DNA of 64,000 nucleotides from Pseudokineococcus marinus. Its GTDB lineage: Bacteria; Actinomycetota; Actinomycetes; Actinomycetales; Quadrisphaeraceae. A program made the translations under genes and the position numbers. Location of the stretch: the NCBI RefSeq assembly GCF_037482405.1, contig NZ_JBBHZZ010000001.1:248001-312000 (forward strand), given 5' to 3'. The notes beneath the pieces are model-generated. The model searched no databases. It saw only the letters and a program-made list of their open reading frames with translations, and was not told the DNA's origin. Shown piece by piece: positions 33,432 through 41,725 of the stretch (position 1 is its first letter; each line of letters starts with the position of its first letter).

Positions 33432-33923
33432 TCAGCCGGGGCTGGGCGCCGGCCCTCTGCGGGCCCGGTCGCCCAGTAGCGGGTCATCGCCCCACCACCA
33501 CACCCCGTCGGCGTCCGGGACCATCAAGTCGGCGTTGCGTCCGAGGGGCTCGCCGACATCGCCGATGACGATGTCGTCGGCGAGGTTGACCGCTGGGTCG
33601 CCGGAGTGGTTCGCCAGGACGTCCCCGTCGAGCTCTCGGCGCAGTCCCGTGGCGAAGCCCCACCACGGGTGTCGGTAGACCAGGTGCAGTACAGGGACGT
33701 CGTCGACGACGCTCGACCACGAGCTCAGCAGGTACGCACCGTTGGCGTCGAAGTGCCCGCCACCGCCCGGACGGGTCTGTGGGTCGAGTTGGCGCACCAC
33801 CTCGCGGCGAACCCGCTCCGCCCACTCCCCGGGTGTCGACCCGTCGAAGACCCTCACTGTGCCGAGACTGCACCAGCAGGCGACGTCCCGGCGAGGGTCT
33901 CGCCCAACGATCGTCAGCGGCAC
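33432..33923 (-). CDS. Hypothetical protein
   Basis: A 163-residue soluble protein that I do not recognise. It is acidic overall with several Trp residues, including VYRHPWWGFATGLRREL and DADGVWWWGDDPLLGDRA, and a Gly/His patch GGGGHFDANGAYLLSSW. No signal peptide or membrane segment. The GTG at 33923 is the first in-frame start but has no clear ribosome-binding site, so the start is uncertain. Third-position GC is high in this frame, supporting coding. Its neighbours are a secreted protein and a DUF4262 protein; a host-defence or immunity role cannot be excluded but nothing shows it. Confidence 0.6.
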   Translation of the reverse strand: MPLTIVGRDPRRDVACWCSLGTVRVFDGSTPGEWAERVRREVVRQLDPQTRPGGGGHFDANGAYLLSSWSSVVDDVPVLHLVYRHPWWGFATGLRRELDGDVLANHSGDPAVNLADDIVIGDVGEPLGRNADLMVPDADGVWWWGDDPLLGDRARRGPAPSPG

Positions 33924-34262
33924 GGCTGATCGGCGCCTCGGCCACGCTTAGGGCCGAGGCGGCGCCGCCGTGCTGACTGAGGAGAGGTGGTGCTGCGATG
34001 CGTCGAACGGCGTTCTTCCGGGCTTCGTCGTGCTGCCGCTGACTCTGGTGCCGGCGGCCGTCGGGGGCCCGCTCCTTGTGGTGGACGCCAGCCTGCGTCG
34101 GTAGGCGATCGCCGGCCGGACAGCGTCCCGCTGTCGATCGCTGATCGGGACGGTAGCCAAGCGGGCCAGGTGGGGTTCTGCTCACTGCCGGAGGTGCGCG
34201 GCCGATGATGCGTCGATGCCACCGTCTCAGATGCACCGCCGCTTCGACCGGGCAGTCCGCTG
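33924..34262. other. Intergenic region with an island repeat copy
   Basis: 339 bp with no convincing gene. GACAGCGTCCCGCTGTC at about 34116-34132 is a hairpin (7-bp arms, TCC loop), followed by GATCGCTGATCGGGA. GGAGAGGTGG precedes ATG 33998, but that frame stops after 14 codons, so it may be a remnant. Confidence 0.6.
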
Positions 34263-35036
34263 GTGAGGCGCTGGTGGCGTCGGCGGCGCGAGGACAGCGT
34301 CCAGTCGAGGATCGACCGCTACGGGCACGCAGCCCAGTGCGTCATGGACGACGAGCTCGGTGAGGACCGGGTCGTCGCCTACACGGTCGGCTTGTCAGCG
34401 CGGGACCATCCGGAGCTGATGTGCACTGGGTTACCGGCTGACTCCGCCGGCTGGCTGCTCAACCAACTGGGCAACCGGGTGCATGCTGGAGCGGTGCTGC
34501 GGCACGGCACCGTCCTGGACGCCGGCGAGCCGGGTGAGCCCCACCCCGTCGCCATCATCGACGTCGAGGACGACGACGAGCTCGAAGTGGTCGAGGAGAT
34601 CTACGGCCACCGCCCCGCGCTGCAGGTCATCTACACCGACTCCACCGGCCGCTTCCCCTGGCACGACGGCTACGCGAACCGACCCGTCGACCAAGACCTG
34701 CGCGGACAGGTGCCGGTGCATCTGCTCGCCCTGCCCTGCCCCGACGTGGACCCGTCCCCGAAGGCCGCGGAGATCGCCGGGCTCGTCATCACGAGCCAGG
34801 TCGTGCTGGACGGCGCGCCGGTCACCGTGGTCGTGCGCGAAGCAGACGGCGCCTGGTTGCTGCTGGAGACCGACGCCCAGTACGAAGAACCCGACGACCT
34901 CCACCTCGTGCACATCGATCACCTCATCGAGGCCGACCCATCGCTCACCGAGGTCGTCGACATCCCTGCCGGTAGCCGCGCCACCCGCGACAGCCGCCAC
35001 GCACCGTGGGTGCGGTGGCCACTCGGCTCGGCCTAA
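34263..35036 (+). CDS. DUF4262 domain protein
   Basis: A 257-residue cytoplasmic protein. Residues 12-120 resemble DUF4262: SRIDRYGHAAQCVMDD, then VVAYTVGLSARDHPELMCTGLP and AGWLLNQLGNRV, the typical YTVGL...PEL...GLP...LLN pattern. The remainder is acidic and contains VIYTDSTGRFPWHDGYAN, seen in longer members of the group. The biochemical function of DUF4262 is unknown. The GTG at 34263 is chosen by position; the ribosome-binding site is weak. It is flanked by hypothetical genes on the opposite strand. Confidence 0.75.
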   Translation: MRRWWRRRREDSVQSRIDRYGHAAQCVMDDELGEDRVVAYTVGLSARDHPELMCTGLPADSAGWLLNQLGNRVHAGAVLRHGTVLDAGEPGEPHPVAIIDVEDDDELEVVEEIYGHRPALQVIYTDSTGRFPWHDGYANRPVDQDLRGQVPVHLLALPCPDVDPSPKAAEIAGLVITSQVVLDGAPVTVVVREADGAWLLLETDAQYEEPDDLHLVHIDHLIEADPSLTEVVDIPAGSRATRDSRHAPWVRWPLGSA

Positions 35037-35100
35037 GCGCCAGCGGTCGCGGCCACGCCATCAGCCATCGCCATCTGGCACGCCCCGCAACCATCGGCGG

Positions 35101-35469
35101 CTACTTGCCGAAGGCCGACGCCCGAAGGCGCCTTGACTCCTCGTGGTCTGTCCAGACGACGACGAGGTCTTCGCCGTAGTGGTGGTAGTGCCCCTCGTCG
35201 TAGCAGCGGAGCACATCCTCAGAAGCGTCCTCGGGCACCGGGGCATCCGAGTAGTCGCCATCGACGACGGCGTGCTCCCACAGGACCTCGCACACAGGGC
35301 CCCGCCGAGTCCACCACAGATACCCACCGACTTGCTCGTACCAGTGTTCGACCTCGACCAGGAGGAGCCCGACCTCCGCATCGCCGCGCAGCAGTCGGCC
35401 GACTCGCTGGCGGTAGCGGTCGAAGCGCGGATCTGGACGGCGCTGGGAGACGTCAGGACGGTGCGGCAT
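35101..35469 (-). CDS. Hypothetical protein, small and acidic
   Basis: A 122-residue protein that I do not recognise. It has an Arg-rich start (PRFDRYRQRVGRLLRG) and then an acidic, aromatic-rich body with EVEHWYEQVGGYLWWTRRGP and CYDEGHYHHYGEDLVVVWTD. The content of Trp, Tyr and His is unusual. No signal peptide or membrane segment. The ATG at 35469 has no good ribosome-binding site. Small acidic aromatic-rich proteins occur among immunity proteins, but this is only a resemblance in composition. Confidence 0.6.
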   Translation of the reverse strand: MPHRPDVSQRRPDPRFDRYRQRVGRLLRGDAEVGLLLVEVEHWYEQVGGYLWWTRRGPVCEVLWEHAVVDGDYSDAPVPEDASEDVLRCYDEGHYHHYGEDLVVVWTDHEESRRLRASAFGK

Positions 35470-35777
35470 TAGGCAGCGACGCTACGGGCAGTTGTCGGTC
35501 GAACGGGAGTCCGCCGGCTGACCCGATCGTGGCTGCGCGCAGCCTGCCGCCGCAGCCCTGCGGCTGCGCCACTTGGGATCGCTATCCGGTCACGTCGCCT
35601 GGTCGCCGCGGGTCGGCTGTCGCCGACTCGTACCGGAGTGCCAGGCGCTGAAGCGCGGGGTGGGCTGCCAGGCTGCTGCCCTGCACGGCCGAGAACTCGG
35701 ACCTCGTCGTAGGCGCCAGGGCCGTCCGGAGGGGCCGTTAGCCTTGGGTGACGTCCGTGACGATGTGTGGAGGAAGC
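35470..35777. other. Intergenic region, no gene seen
   Basis: 308 bp without a plausible gene. It includes a small perfect hairpin GCCGCAG-CC-CTGCGGC near 35547-35562 and GATCGCTATCCGGTCAC near 35578, which resembles the flank of the island hairpin repeat. GGAGGA at 35769 is the ribosome-binding site of the next gene. Confidence 0.5.
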
Positions 35778-36197
35778 GTGCCCGTCCAGCACCTGCTGCG
35801 GCTGCGGCTGCTGGTGGTGCTGCTGGCTGTCGTGTGCGGGCTGGTGGCGTTGATGGGGACGTCGGTGTCCACCGCCGCAGCTCAGAGTGCAGTTGGGGTA
35901 CCGGTCGTTGCCGCTTCGCCCGCGGTGGTCGTCGGTCAGGACGGCTCGCCGGCGCAGTCCGGCGATGGGGCGCAGGTCTTCTGCGAGGACGGGCATGTGG
36001 CCCTGTCCCCCGTGACGCATGTGGGCGCCCTCACCTTCACCGGTGTCGGGCTGTGGGCGGACCTGCCGATGAGGGCGGCCCTGCTGATGGCGGCTGCCAC
36101 CGGGCCGCGTGGGCCGCCGCAGGCCACCGTGGGCGTCGCCGCTGTCGGCGCGGCGTCTGGTCCTGATACCCGGGCTCCGCCGGTCTCCTCCCGCTGA
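35778..36197 (+). CDS. Hypothetical secreted protein
   Basis: A 139-residue protein without a recognised domain. Residues 5-35 form a signal peptide (LLRLRLLVVLLAVVCGLVAL with a likely AAA cleavage near residue 35). The mature part is small, rich in Val, Ala and Gly, with one Cys and a Pro-rich end. The GTG at 35778 has GGAGGA 3-4 bp upstream and is preferred over an in-frame ATG further up. It ends 62 bp before the secDF start and probably shares its transcript. An exported partner or cargo of the accessory SecDF is a reasonable guess. Confidence 0.65.
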   Translation: MPVQHLLRLRLLVVLLAVVCGLVALMGTSVSTAAAQSAVGVPVVAASPAVVVGQDGSPAQSGDGAQVFCEDGHVALSPVTHVGALTFTGVGLWADLPMRAALLMAAATGPRGPPQATVGVAAVGAASGPDTRAPPVSSR

Positions 36198-36259
36198 TCT
36201 CTCTCCTGCGTGCCGTGGGCCCTGGGGAGGTTTCCCCAACCCCGGCCGGAGGGTCTCTG

Positions 36260-38572
36260 TTGAACCGTTCGTCGCTCGTGCGCGCCCTGATGTCCCTGGC
36301 CGCGCTGGTCGCGGCCACCGCGATCGTCCTGACCACCTCACCGACCTTGGGTCTGGACCTGCGCGGAGGGACGCAGGTCGTCCTGCAGACCCGCGACACA
36401 GCGACCGTGGAGGCGGACGCGGAAGCTACCGACCGGGTGCTGGAGGTCCTGCGCCGGCGGGTGGACGCCCTGGGTGTCGCCGAGCCGACCCTGGCCCGCT
36501 CCGGTGAGCAGCGGATCGTGGTGGAGCTGCCGGGTCTGCAGGAGCCGCAGGAAGCGGTCGAGGTGATCGGCCGCACCGCCCAGCTCAGCTTTCACCCGGT
36601 CTTGAGCGACCCAGCCGCTGCTCCGGACACTGTGCAGGGCGCCCCGACGCCGGCTGAAGGCGCCCCGAGCGTCGACGAGAGCGGTGCACCGGTGGCCTTG
36701 GGGCCCGCGGCGCTGACCGGGGAGGGCGTTGAGGCCGCCTCGGCGGGAATCGACCCGCAGGGCACTTCCGGGTGGTTCGTGGGCGTCGACTTCGGTGAAG
36801 GAGCCCAGGCGTGGGAGGCGTTGACCGGGCAGGCGGCGTGCGCCCCGCTCGGAAATCCCGCCCGGCGGGTCGCGATCGTGCTGGACGAGGAGGTCATCTC
36901 CTCCCCGCAGGTCAACGTCGACGTCGCCTGCGAGGTGGGGATCCAGGGCGGCAGCACCCAGATCACGGGGTCCTTCACCCAGCAGGAGGCCCAGGACCTG
37001 GCTGCCCTGGTCGAGGGCGGCGCGCTGCCGGTGCCGGTCGAGGTGATCGAGCAGCGCACCGTGGGGCCCACCCTGGGGGCCAGCGCGATCGAGGCCAGCA
37101 TGACCGCGGTCGCGCTCGGGCTGGCCGCGACCGCGGTGTTCATCACCGTCGTCTACCGGCTGGTGGGGCTGCTGGCCGTCATCGCCCTGACCTGTTACGC
37201 CCTAATCTCCTACGCGGCGCTCCTCACCCTGGGCGCCACCATCACCCTGCCCGGGCTCGCGGGATTCGTCCTGGCCGTGGGGATGGCCGTCGACGCCAAC
37301 GTGCTGGTCTACGAACGAGCCCGCGAGGAGTACACGATCGGCGCCCGCAGCGGCCGCCGTACCCTGCGCGCCGCGCTCGTGCACGGCTTCCGCAAGGCGT
37401 TCTCGGCGATCGCCGACTCCAACATCACCACGCTGCTGTCGGCGGGGCTGCTGTTCTTCCTCGCCTCGGGCCCGGTCCGCGGTTTCGGGGTCACCCTGGG
37501 CGTCGGGGTGGTGGTCTCGATGTTCTCCGCCCTGGTCATGACCCGGGTCCTGACCGAGGTCGCTCTGGCCCGCCCGAGCATCGCCCACCGCCCCCGGGTC
37601 AGCGGTATCGCCTCCATCGGGCGGGTTCGGAGCCACCTCAGCTCCCGGGACCAGGACTGGCTGCGCCGCCCCGCCCTGTGGCTGATCCCGGCCCTGGCCG
37701 TGACCGGGGCCCTGCTCGCCGGGGTCGCCGTGCGGGGCCTGGAGCTGGGCGTGGAGTTCACCGGCGGGCGCAGCATCGAGTACGCCCTGCAGGCGGCGGT
37801 ACCCGTCGAGACCGCCCGTGACGCCGTCGCCGGCGCCGGCTTCCCCCAGGCCGTGGTGCAAGAGGCCGGTGACGGCGACGTCCGGGTCCGCCTCGCGCCC
37901 ATCACCGACACCGAGCAGCAGCAGATCCGCGACGGGCTCGCCGGTGTCGCCGGCCAGGCCACGGTCGTCAGCGACGAGCTGATCGGCCCGACCTTGGGCG
38001 AGGAGCTGCGCCGCAACGCCCTGATCGCCCTCGGGGTGGCCCTGGCAGCCCAGCTGGCCTACCTCGCCGTCCGCTTCCGGTGGGTCTTCAGCGCCGGCGC
38101 CGTCGCAGCCCTGGGCTGCAACGTGGCCGTCGTCGTCGGCTTCTTCGCCTGGACCGGGCGCACCCTGGACGGGGTCTTCCTCGCCGCCGTCCTGACCGTC
38201 ATCGGGTACACCGTCAACGACTCCGTCGTCGTCTTCGACCGGGTCCGCGAGACCTGGGCCCGGCGCCGCGAGGAATCTTTCGCCCGGGTCTGCGGGTCTG
38301 CCGTCCTGGCGACTCTGCCCCGCACGGTCAACACCGGCGCCAGCACCCTTTTCGTGCTCATCGCCCTCCTGGTCCTCGGCGGGGACTCGCTGTCCGACTT
38401 CGCCACCGCCCTCATCCTCGGCGTGGTCGCCGGGACCGTCTCCACCGCCGTCGTCGCCGCCCCGGTCACCGTCCTGGCCCACCGTCGGTGGCCTACGCCA
38501 CCACCCGCCGCGACCATCACCGCACGAGCCCCGACGGCCCGAGGGCCCCTCCAGAGCGGAGCAGTGGTCTGA
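36260..38572 (+). CDS. secDF: Accessory fused protein translocase subunit SecDF
   Basis: A 770-residue SecD-SecF fusion, an RND-type membrane protein that uses the proton gradient to help complete Sec-dependent export. The SecD half has LGLDLRGGTQVVL, a periplasmic P1 domain and the membrane motif GMAVDANVLVYERAREEY with the key Asp. The SecF half starts near residue 460 with GVEFTGGRSIEYAL and has VIGYTVNDSVVVFDRVRE. All signature motifs are intact, so it should be functional. The start is TTG 36260, with GGAGGG 6 bp upstream; an in-frame GTG at 36215 would add a non-hydrophobic stretch. Actinobacterial housekeeping secD and secF are normally separate genes near yajC, so this island copy is probably additional. 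It sits between a secreted protein and a Ca2+/H+ antiporter. Confidence 0.92.
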   Translation: MNRSSLVRALMSLAALVAATAIVLTTSPTLGLDLRGGTQVVLQTRDTATVEADAEATDRVLEVLRRRVDALGVAEPTLARSGEQRIVVELPGLQEPQEAVEVIGRTAQLSFHPVLSDPAAAPDTVQGAPTPAEGAPSVDESGAPVALGPAALTGEGVEAASAGIDPQGTSGWFVGVDFGEGAQAWEALTGQAACAPLGNPARRVAIVLDEEVISSPQVNVDVACEVGIQGGSTQITGSFTQQEAQDLAALVEGGALPVPVEVIEQRTVGPTLGASAIEASMTAVALGLAATAVFITVVYRLVGLLAVIALTCYALISYAALLTLGATITLPGLAGFVLAVGMAVDANVLVYERAREEYTIGARSGRRTLRAALVHGFRKAFSAIADSNITTLLSAGLLFFLASGPVRGFGVTLGVGVVVSMFSALVMTRVLTEVALARPSIAHRPRVSGIASIGRVRSHLSSRDQDWLRRPALWLIPALAVTGALLAGVAVRGLELGVEFTGGRSIEYALQAAVPVETARDAVAGAGFPQAVVQEAGDGDVRVRLAPITDTEQQQIRDGLAGVAGQATVVSDELIGPTLGEELRRNALIALGVALAAQLAYLAVRFRWVFSAGAVAALGCNVAVVVGFFAWTGRTLDGVFLAAVLTVIGYTVNDSVVVFDRVRETWARRREESFARVCGSAVLATLPRTVNTGASTLFVLIALLVLGGDSLSDFATALILGVVAGTVSTAVVAAPVTVLAHRRWPTPPPAATITARAPTARGPLQSGAVV

Positions 38573-38650
38573 GATGCCCCCTGCCAGCATCCCCACGTCG
38601 ACGAGGTCCAACGACCCCACGAGCCGGGCAGCCCGTCCCAGGAGGACCAC

Positions 38651-39787
38651 GTGAGCACCTCACCCGCCCACGGCGACCCGACATCACCGCCGCGGCACCG
38701 GCACGTCGTGCAGTTGTGGCCGGTCCTGGTGCCCGTACTGGCTGTCGTGGTCCTCGCGGCGACGTGGGGCCGCGAACTCGGGCCCGTCCCGGTCGTGCTC
38801 GTCGCAGCCGTGCTGGCCAGCTCGGTCCTGGCCGCCGTCCACCACGCCGAGGTCGTCGCGCACAGGGTCGGCGAACCCTTCGGCTCCCTGGTCCTGGCCG
38901 TGGCCGTGACCGTCATCGAGGTCGCACTCATCATCACCCTGATGATTTCCGGCGGGCCTGAGACCCAGACCCTGGCCCGCGACACCGTCTTCGCCGCCGT
39001 GATGATCACCACCAACGGCATCGTCGGTCTGTCCCTGCTCGTGGGCGCCCGGCGCTACGGCATCACGCTCTTCAACGCCGAAGGCGCCGGCGCCGCCCTG
39101 GCAACGATCGCGGCACTGGCGACCTTGACCCTGGTGCTGCCCAACTTCACCTCCGCGCTATCCGGCCCGGAGTTCTCCCCCGCTCAGCTGGCCTTCGCCG
39201 CGGTGGCCTCCCTGTCCCTGTACACGATGTTCGTCTTCACCCAGACCGTGCGCCACCGCGACTTCTTCCTCCCGGTCACCACCGCCGCGACCACCCGCGA
39301 AGACGCCGAGACCCACGCCGACCCACCCACCGGGCGGGCCGCTGCCCAGAGCCTGGCCCTGCTGCTGGTGTCCCTGGTCGCCGTCGTCGGCCTGGCCAAG
39401 ATCGAGACCCCGGCCATCGAGGCGGCCGTCAACGCCGTGGGACTGCCGCTCGCCTTCGTCGGCATCGTCATCGCCCTGCTGGTCCTGCTGCCCGAGACCC
39501 TGGCCGCCCTCCGGGCAGCCCGCCGAGACCGCATCCAGATCAGCCTGAACCTCGCCTTCGGATCAGCCATGGCCAGCATCGGCCTGACGATCCCCACCAT
39601 CGCCGTCGCCTCCATCTGGCTCCAAGGACCCCTGGTCCTAGGTCTGGGGTCTACCCAGATCGTCATGCTCGCCCTGACCGTCGTCGTCGGCGTCCTGACC
39701 GTCGTCCCCGGCCGGGCCACCCGCCTCCAAGGAGGCGTCCACCTCGTCCTCCTCGCAGCCTTCCTCTTCTGGGCCATCGCCCCTTAG
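38651..39787 (+). CDS. chaA: Ca2+/H+ antiporter, ChaA/CaCA family
   Basis: A 378-residue membrane protein with about eleven helices in two CaCA repeats. The ion-binding repeats are visible: VAVTVIEVALIITLMISGG with its conserved Glu near residue 97, and VLLPETLAALRAARRDRIQISLNLAFGSAMASIGLTIP near residue 290 (quoted here in family terms only as PETLAALRAA and NLAFGSAMASIGL). It exports Ca2+ or other cations in exchange for H+. The GTG at 38651 has AGGAGG 7 bp upstream. It lies 78 bp downstream of secDF in the same direction and is probably cotranscribed. Confidence 0.88.
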   Translation: MSTSPAHGDPTSPPRHRHVVQLWPVLVPVLAVVVLAATWGRELGPVPVVLVAAVLASSVLAAVHHAEVVAHRVGEPFGSLVLAVAVTVIEVALIITLMISGGPETQTLARDTVFAAVMITTNGIVGLSLLVGARRYGITLFNAEGAGAALATIAALATLTLVLPNFTSALSGPEFSPAQLAFAAVASLSLYTMFVFTQTVRHRDFFLPVTTAATTREDAETHADPPTGRAAAQSLALLLVSLVAVVGLAKIETPAIEAAVNAVGLPLAFVGIVIALLVLLPETLAALRAARRDRIQISLNLAFGSAMASIGLTIPTIAVASIWLQGPLVLGLGSTQIVMLALTVVVGVLTVVPGRATRLQGGVHLVLLAAFLFWAIAP

Positions 39788-39899
39788 TCGTGACCGCTGC
39801 CTCGGACGGCGCGTGCCGATGCCACGTGGCCGCCCCAGCAGACGACCGCCTGCTGGAGCAGCTGCGGGCCCCGACGCCGGCGCCCGCGTCCTCTCCCTC

Positions 39900-39991
39900 G
39901 GCTATCCCACATCGGATCGCCACCCGGTCAGCGTCCCGCTGTCGATCGCTAACCGGACAGCGTCCCGCTGTCGATTGGATGTGGGACAGCC
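39900..39991. repeat. 92-bp inverted-repeat element with two internal hairpins
   Basis: Outer arms GGCTATCCCACATC (39900-39913) and GATGTGGGACAGCC (39978-39991) are inverted repeats matching at 13 of 14 positions. Inside are two copies of (G/T)CAGCGTCCCGCTGTCGAT (at about 39928 and 39957), each a hairpin. The element ends 8 bp from the stop of the 36-residue microprotein gene. It could be a terminator, a recombination site near the resolvase gene, or a small non-autonomous element. Confidence 0.75.
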
Positions 39992-39999
39992 CTAGGGGA

Positions 40000-40110
40000 T
40001 TACTGTCCCCGACGTCGGTATCGGATCGCCATGGTGATGCCCACGGTAAGACTCACGGCGATTGCGATGATGGCGACCGGCAGCGGAACGCTAAGCCCTT
40101 CGTCGTACAT
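40000..40110 (-). CDS. 36-residue single-helix membrane microprotein
   Basis: A tiny gene encoding MYDEGLSVPLPVAIIAIAVS continuing into LTVGITMAIRYRRRGQ. An acidic N-terminus, one hydrophobic helix of about 20 residues and a basic RYRRR end give the classical positive-inside single-pass topology. A full GGAGG lies 5 bp upstream of the ATG at 40110, which is better than for most genes around it. The TAA stop, rare in this DNA, lies beside the 92-bp inverted-repeat element. No family is recognised. Its closest neighbours are chaA (convergent) and the resolvase gene (divergent). It may be a regulatory subunit of a membrane complex or a type I toxin-like peptide; the sequence does not decide. Confidence 0.65.
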   Translation of the reverse strand: MYDEGLSVPLPVAIIAIAVSLTVGITMAIRYRRRGQ

Positions 40111-40462
40111 ATGTCCTCCATGAGCTTGGGGCCGGGGGGCGACGCCCAGCGCGGTAAGCGTCTGGCCCTTAGGTCAAGCAGTCAATCGTGGTTCATGCAC
40201 CAAGTCGACGCCGCTCCCACCCAAGCGATGAGAAGCCAACCCCATGCGGACACCCGCGAGGATGCACCGACGCCTCAGCGGTTGGCCGACCGCCCGAACC
40301 GTGTAGCCAGCTCACACGACCGAGACCGTCCCAGCAGTCGACCGTCTACCGGCACACCACTCCCCCGCCGGCCCGTCGAGCCGCCGCCTCGACACCGGGC
40401 GTCCCGATAGACCCGTCCGCATTGAAATCCCGCACAGGGGCGTCATACGACACACTCGTGCC
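40111..40462. other. Intergenic region upstream of the resolvase
   Basis: 352 bp of mixed composition with no further supported gene. CGTCATACGACAC at 40441-40453, just before the resolvase start, is a possible recombination or control site. The sequence around 40150-40290 is among the least GC-rich in the window. Confidence 0.5.
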
Positions 40463-41038
40463 GTGACCGGACTCAAGATCGGCTACGCCCGGGTCTCGAC
40501 CACCGGCCAGGACCTCACCGCCCAGCGCAACGCCCTGCAGGCCCTCGGCGTCGAGCCCGACCGGATTTACGTCGACCACGGCCTAACCGGCACCAGCCGC
40601 GCCCGCCCCGGCCTGCGCGAGGCCCTGGCCGCCTGCCGCGCCGGTGACACTCTCGTGGTCACCAAGCTCGACCGCCTCGCCCGGTCCCTGCCCGATGCCC
40701 GCGACATCGCCGACGAGCTCACGACTCGTCAGGTCAAGCTCGCCCTCGGCTCCTCCGAGCACGACCCCACCGACCCCGTCGGCAGGCTGCTGTTCAACGT
40801 CCTGGCGATGATCGCCGAATTCGAGGCCGACCTCATCAAGATGCGCACCCGCGAGGGCCTAGCCGTCGCCCGCGCCGCCGGGCGCTTGCGCGGCCGCAAG
40901 CCCAAGCTCAACCCGCGCCAGGAAGCACACCTCGTCGACCTCCACCGCAGCGGCACCAGAACCGCCACAGACCTCGCCGAGCTGTTCGGCGTCGGCCGCT
41001 CCACCGTTTACCGCGCCCTCGAGCGGGCTCGAGCATGA
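40463..41038 (+). CDS. Serine recombinase, resolvase/invertase type
   Basis: A 191-residue small serine recombinase. Residues 5-140 form the catalytic domain with the nucleophile Ser in IGYARVSTTGQDLTAQ, the conserved Arg-containing TGTSRARPGLREAL and TKLDRLARSLPDA. The C-terminal helix-turn-helix is TATDLAELFGVGRSTVYRAL. All key residues are intact. It marks this segment as mobile, although no transposase is visible. The GTG at 40463 is followed at once by conserved sequence. Its TGA overlaps the ATG of the next gene by 4 bp. Closely placed palindromic repeats upstream are possible sites of action. Confidence 0.92.
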   Translation: MTGLKIGYARVSTTGQDLTAQRNALQALGVEPDRIYVDHGLTGTSRARPGLREALAACRAGDTLVVTKLDRLARSLPDARDIADELTTRQVKLALGSSEHDPTDPVGRLLFNVLAMIAEFEADLIKMRTREGLAVARAAGRLRGRKPKLNPRQEAHLVDLHRSGTRTATDLAELFGVGRSTVYRALERARA

Positions 41039-41502
41039 GCACCGGCGCGCAAGTCGTGCGGCTCGGTGCGTGGTGCGACGTCGACGACTTCACCTGGCGC
41101 AAGCGCACCGAGGGCCGCCTGATCGCCACCATGGACTTCGACGTCCACGAGTACGCCGTCCTCGACGACGACCGCCGTCTGACCCTGCGCACCGATCGGG
41201 GCTGGGGCCGCGCCCTGTCGGTCCTCGGTGACAGGTCCACGTCACGGAACCCGTGGGACCACCTCACCGAGGACGACGTCCGCCGCAGCATCTTCATCGC
41301 CATGATGCCGGACGACCTCGCCGATGACGCCGAGCCAGATGACGCCCACCCGTTCGGTCACCTCGCCCAGCTGCTCGTCGACCACGGCGTGCACACCACC
41401 ACCCAGGCGCTGCGAGCCCTCCCCTACGACGTCGAGCTCGGCCCGCGCCTACGCGCGCACTTCGTCCACGACGCAGCGCCCCGGTTTCCCGCGACCGACT
41501 GA
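41035..41502 (+). CDS. Hypothetical protein coupled to the resolvase
   Basis: A 155-residue acidic protein that I do not recognise. It contains ARSIF-like stretches such as DVRRSIFIAMMPDDLADDAE and LAQLLVDHGVHTTTQALRAL. No signal peptide, membrane helix or metal motif stands out. The ATG overlaps the resolvase stop (ATGA), so the two are translated together. The short, soluble, Asp-rich character would fit a regulator or partner protein; nothing shows which. Confidence 0.7.
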   Translation: MSTGAQVVRLGAWCDVDDFTWRKRTEGRLIATMDFDVHEYAVLDDDRRLTLRTDRGWGRALSVLGDRSTSRNPWDHLTEDDVRRSIFIAMMPDDLADDAEPDDAHPFGHLAQLLVDHGVHTTTQALRALPYDVELGPRLRAHFVHDAAPRFPATD

Positions 41503-41566
41503 GCCGTCGGCTGGAGGCCCACAGGTTGCAGAGACAGACCCCGGCACCAGCCAGCAAGATCGCCCC

Positions 41567-41725
41567 ATGCCGGTCACCGGTGGCTGCGACCGCTGCCAGC
41601 ACCCCTGGGCGTTGCATCCCGGGATCGTCGCGTCGGTCGCGGCGTGCGTGGAGTGCGTCTGGGAAGAGGACCACGACCTGAGGCGGGACGTCTGCCGCAG
41701 GTCTAGCGATCGGAGTCCGCGATGA
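41567..41725 (+). CDS. 52-residue protein with two CxxC motifs (zinc-ribbon-like)
   Basis: A microprotein whose Cys and His residues are spaced as in small zinc-binding proteins: GGCDRCQHPWALHPG, 14 residues, then CVECVWEEDHD, with a further Cys near the end. The ATG at 41567 opens the frame, and its TGA overlaps the ATG of the next gene by 4 bp, which supports it being translated. No ribosome-binding site is obvious. It may be a nucleic-acid-binding or adaptor protein (inference from motif only). Confidence 0.6.
   Translation: MPVTGGCDRCQHPWALHPGIVASVAACVECVWEEDHDLRRDVCRRSSDRSPR

Noticed and set aside
33998..34042. A small gene starting at ATG 33998 with GGAGAGG upstream
   Set aside because: The frame stops after 14 codons and the peptide has no recognisable features.
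36215..36259. Earlier start of secDF at GTG 36215
   Set aside because: The added residues are Pro/Gly-rich and not like SecD N-termini; TTG 36260 has a good ribosome-binding site and directly precedes the first helix.
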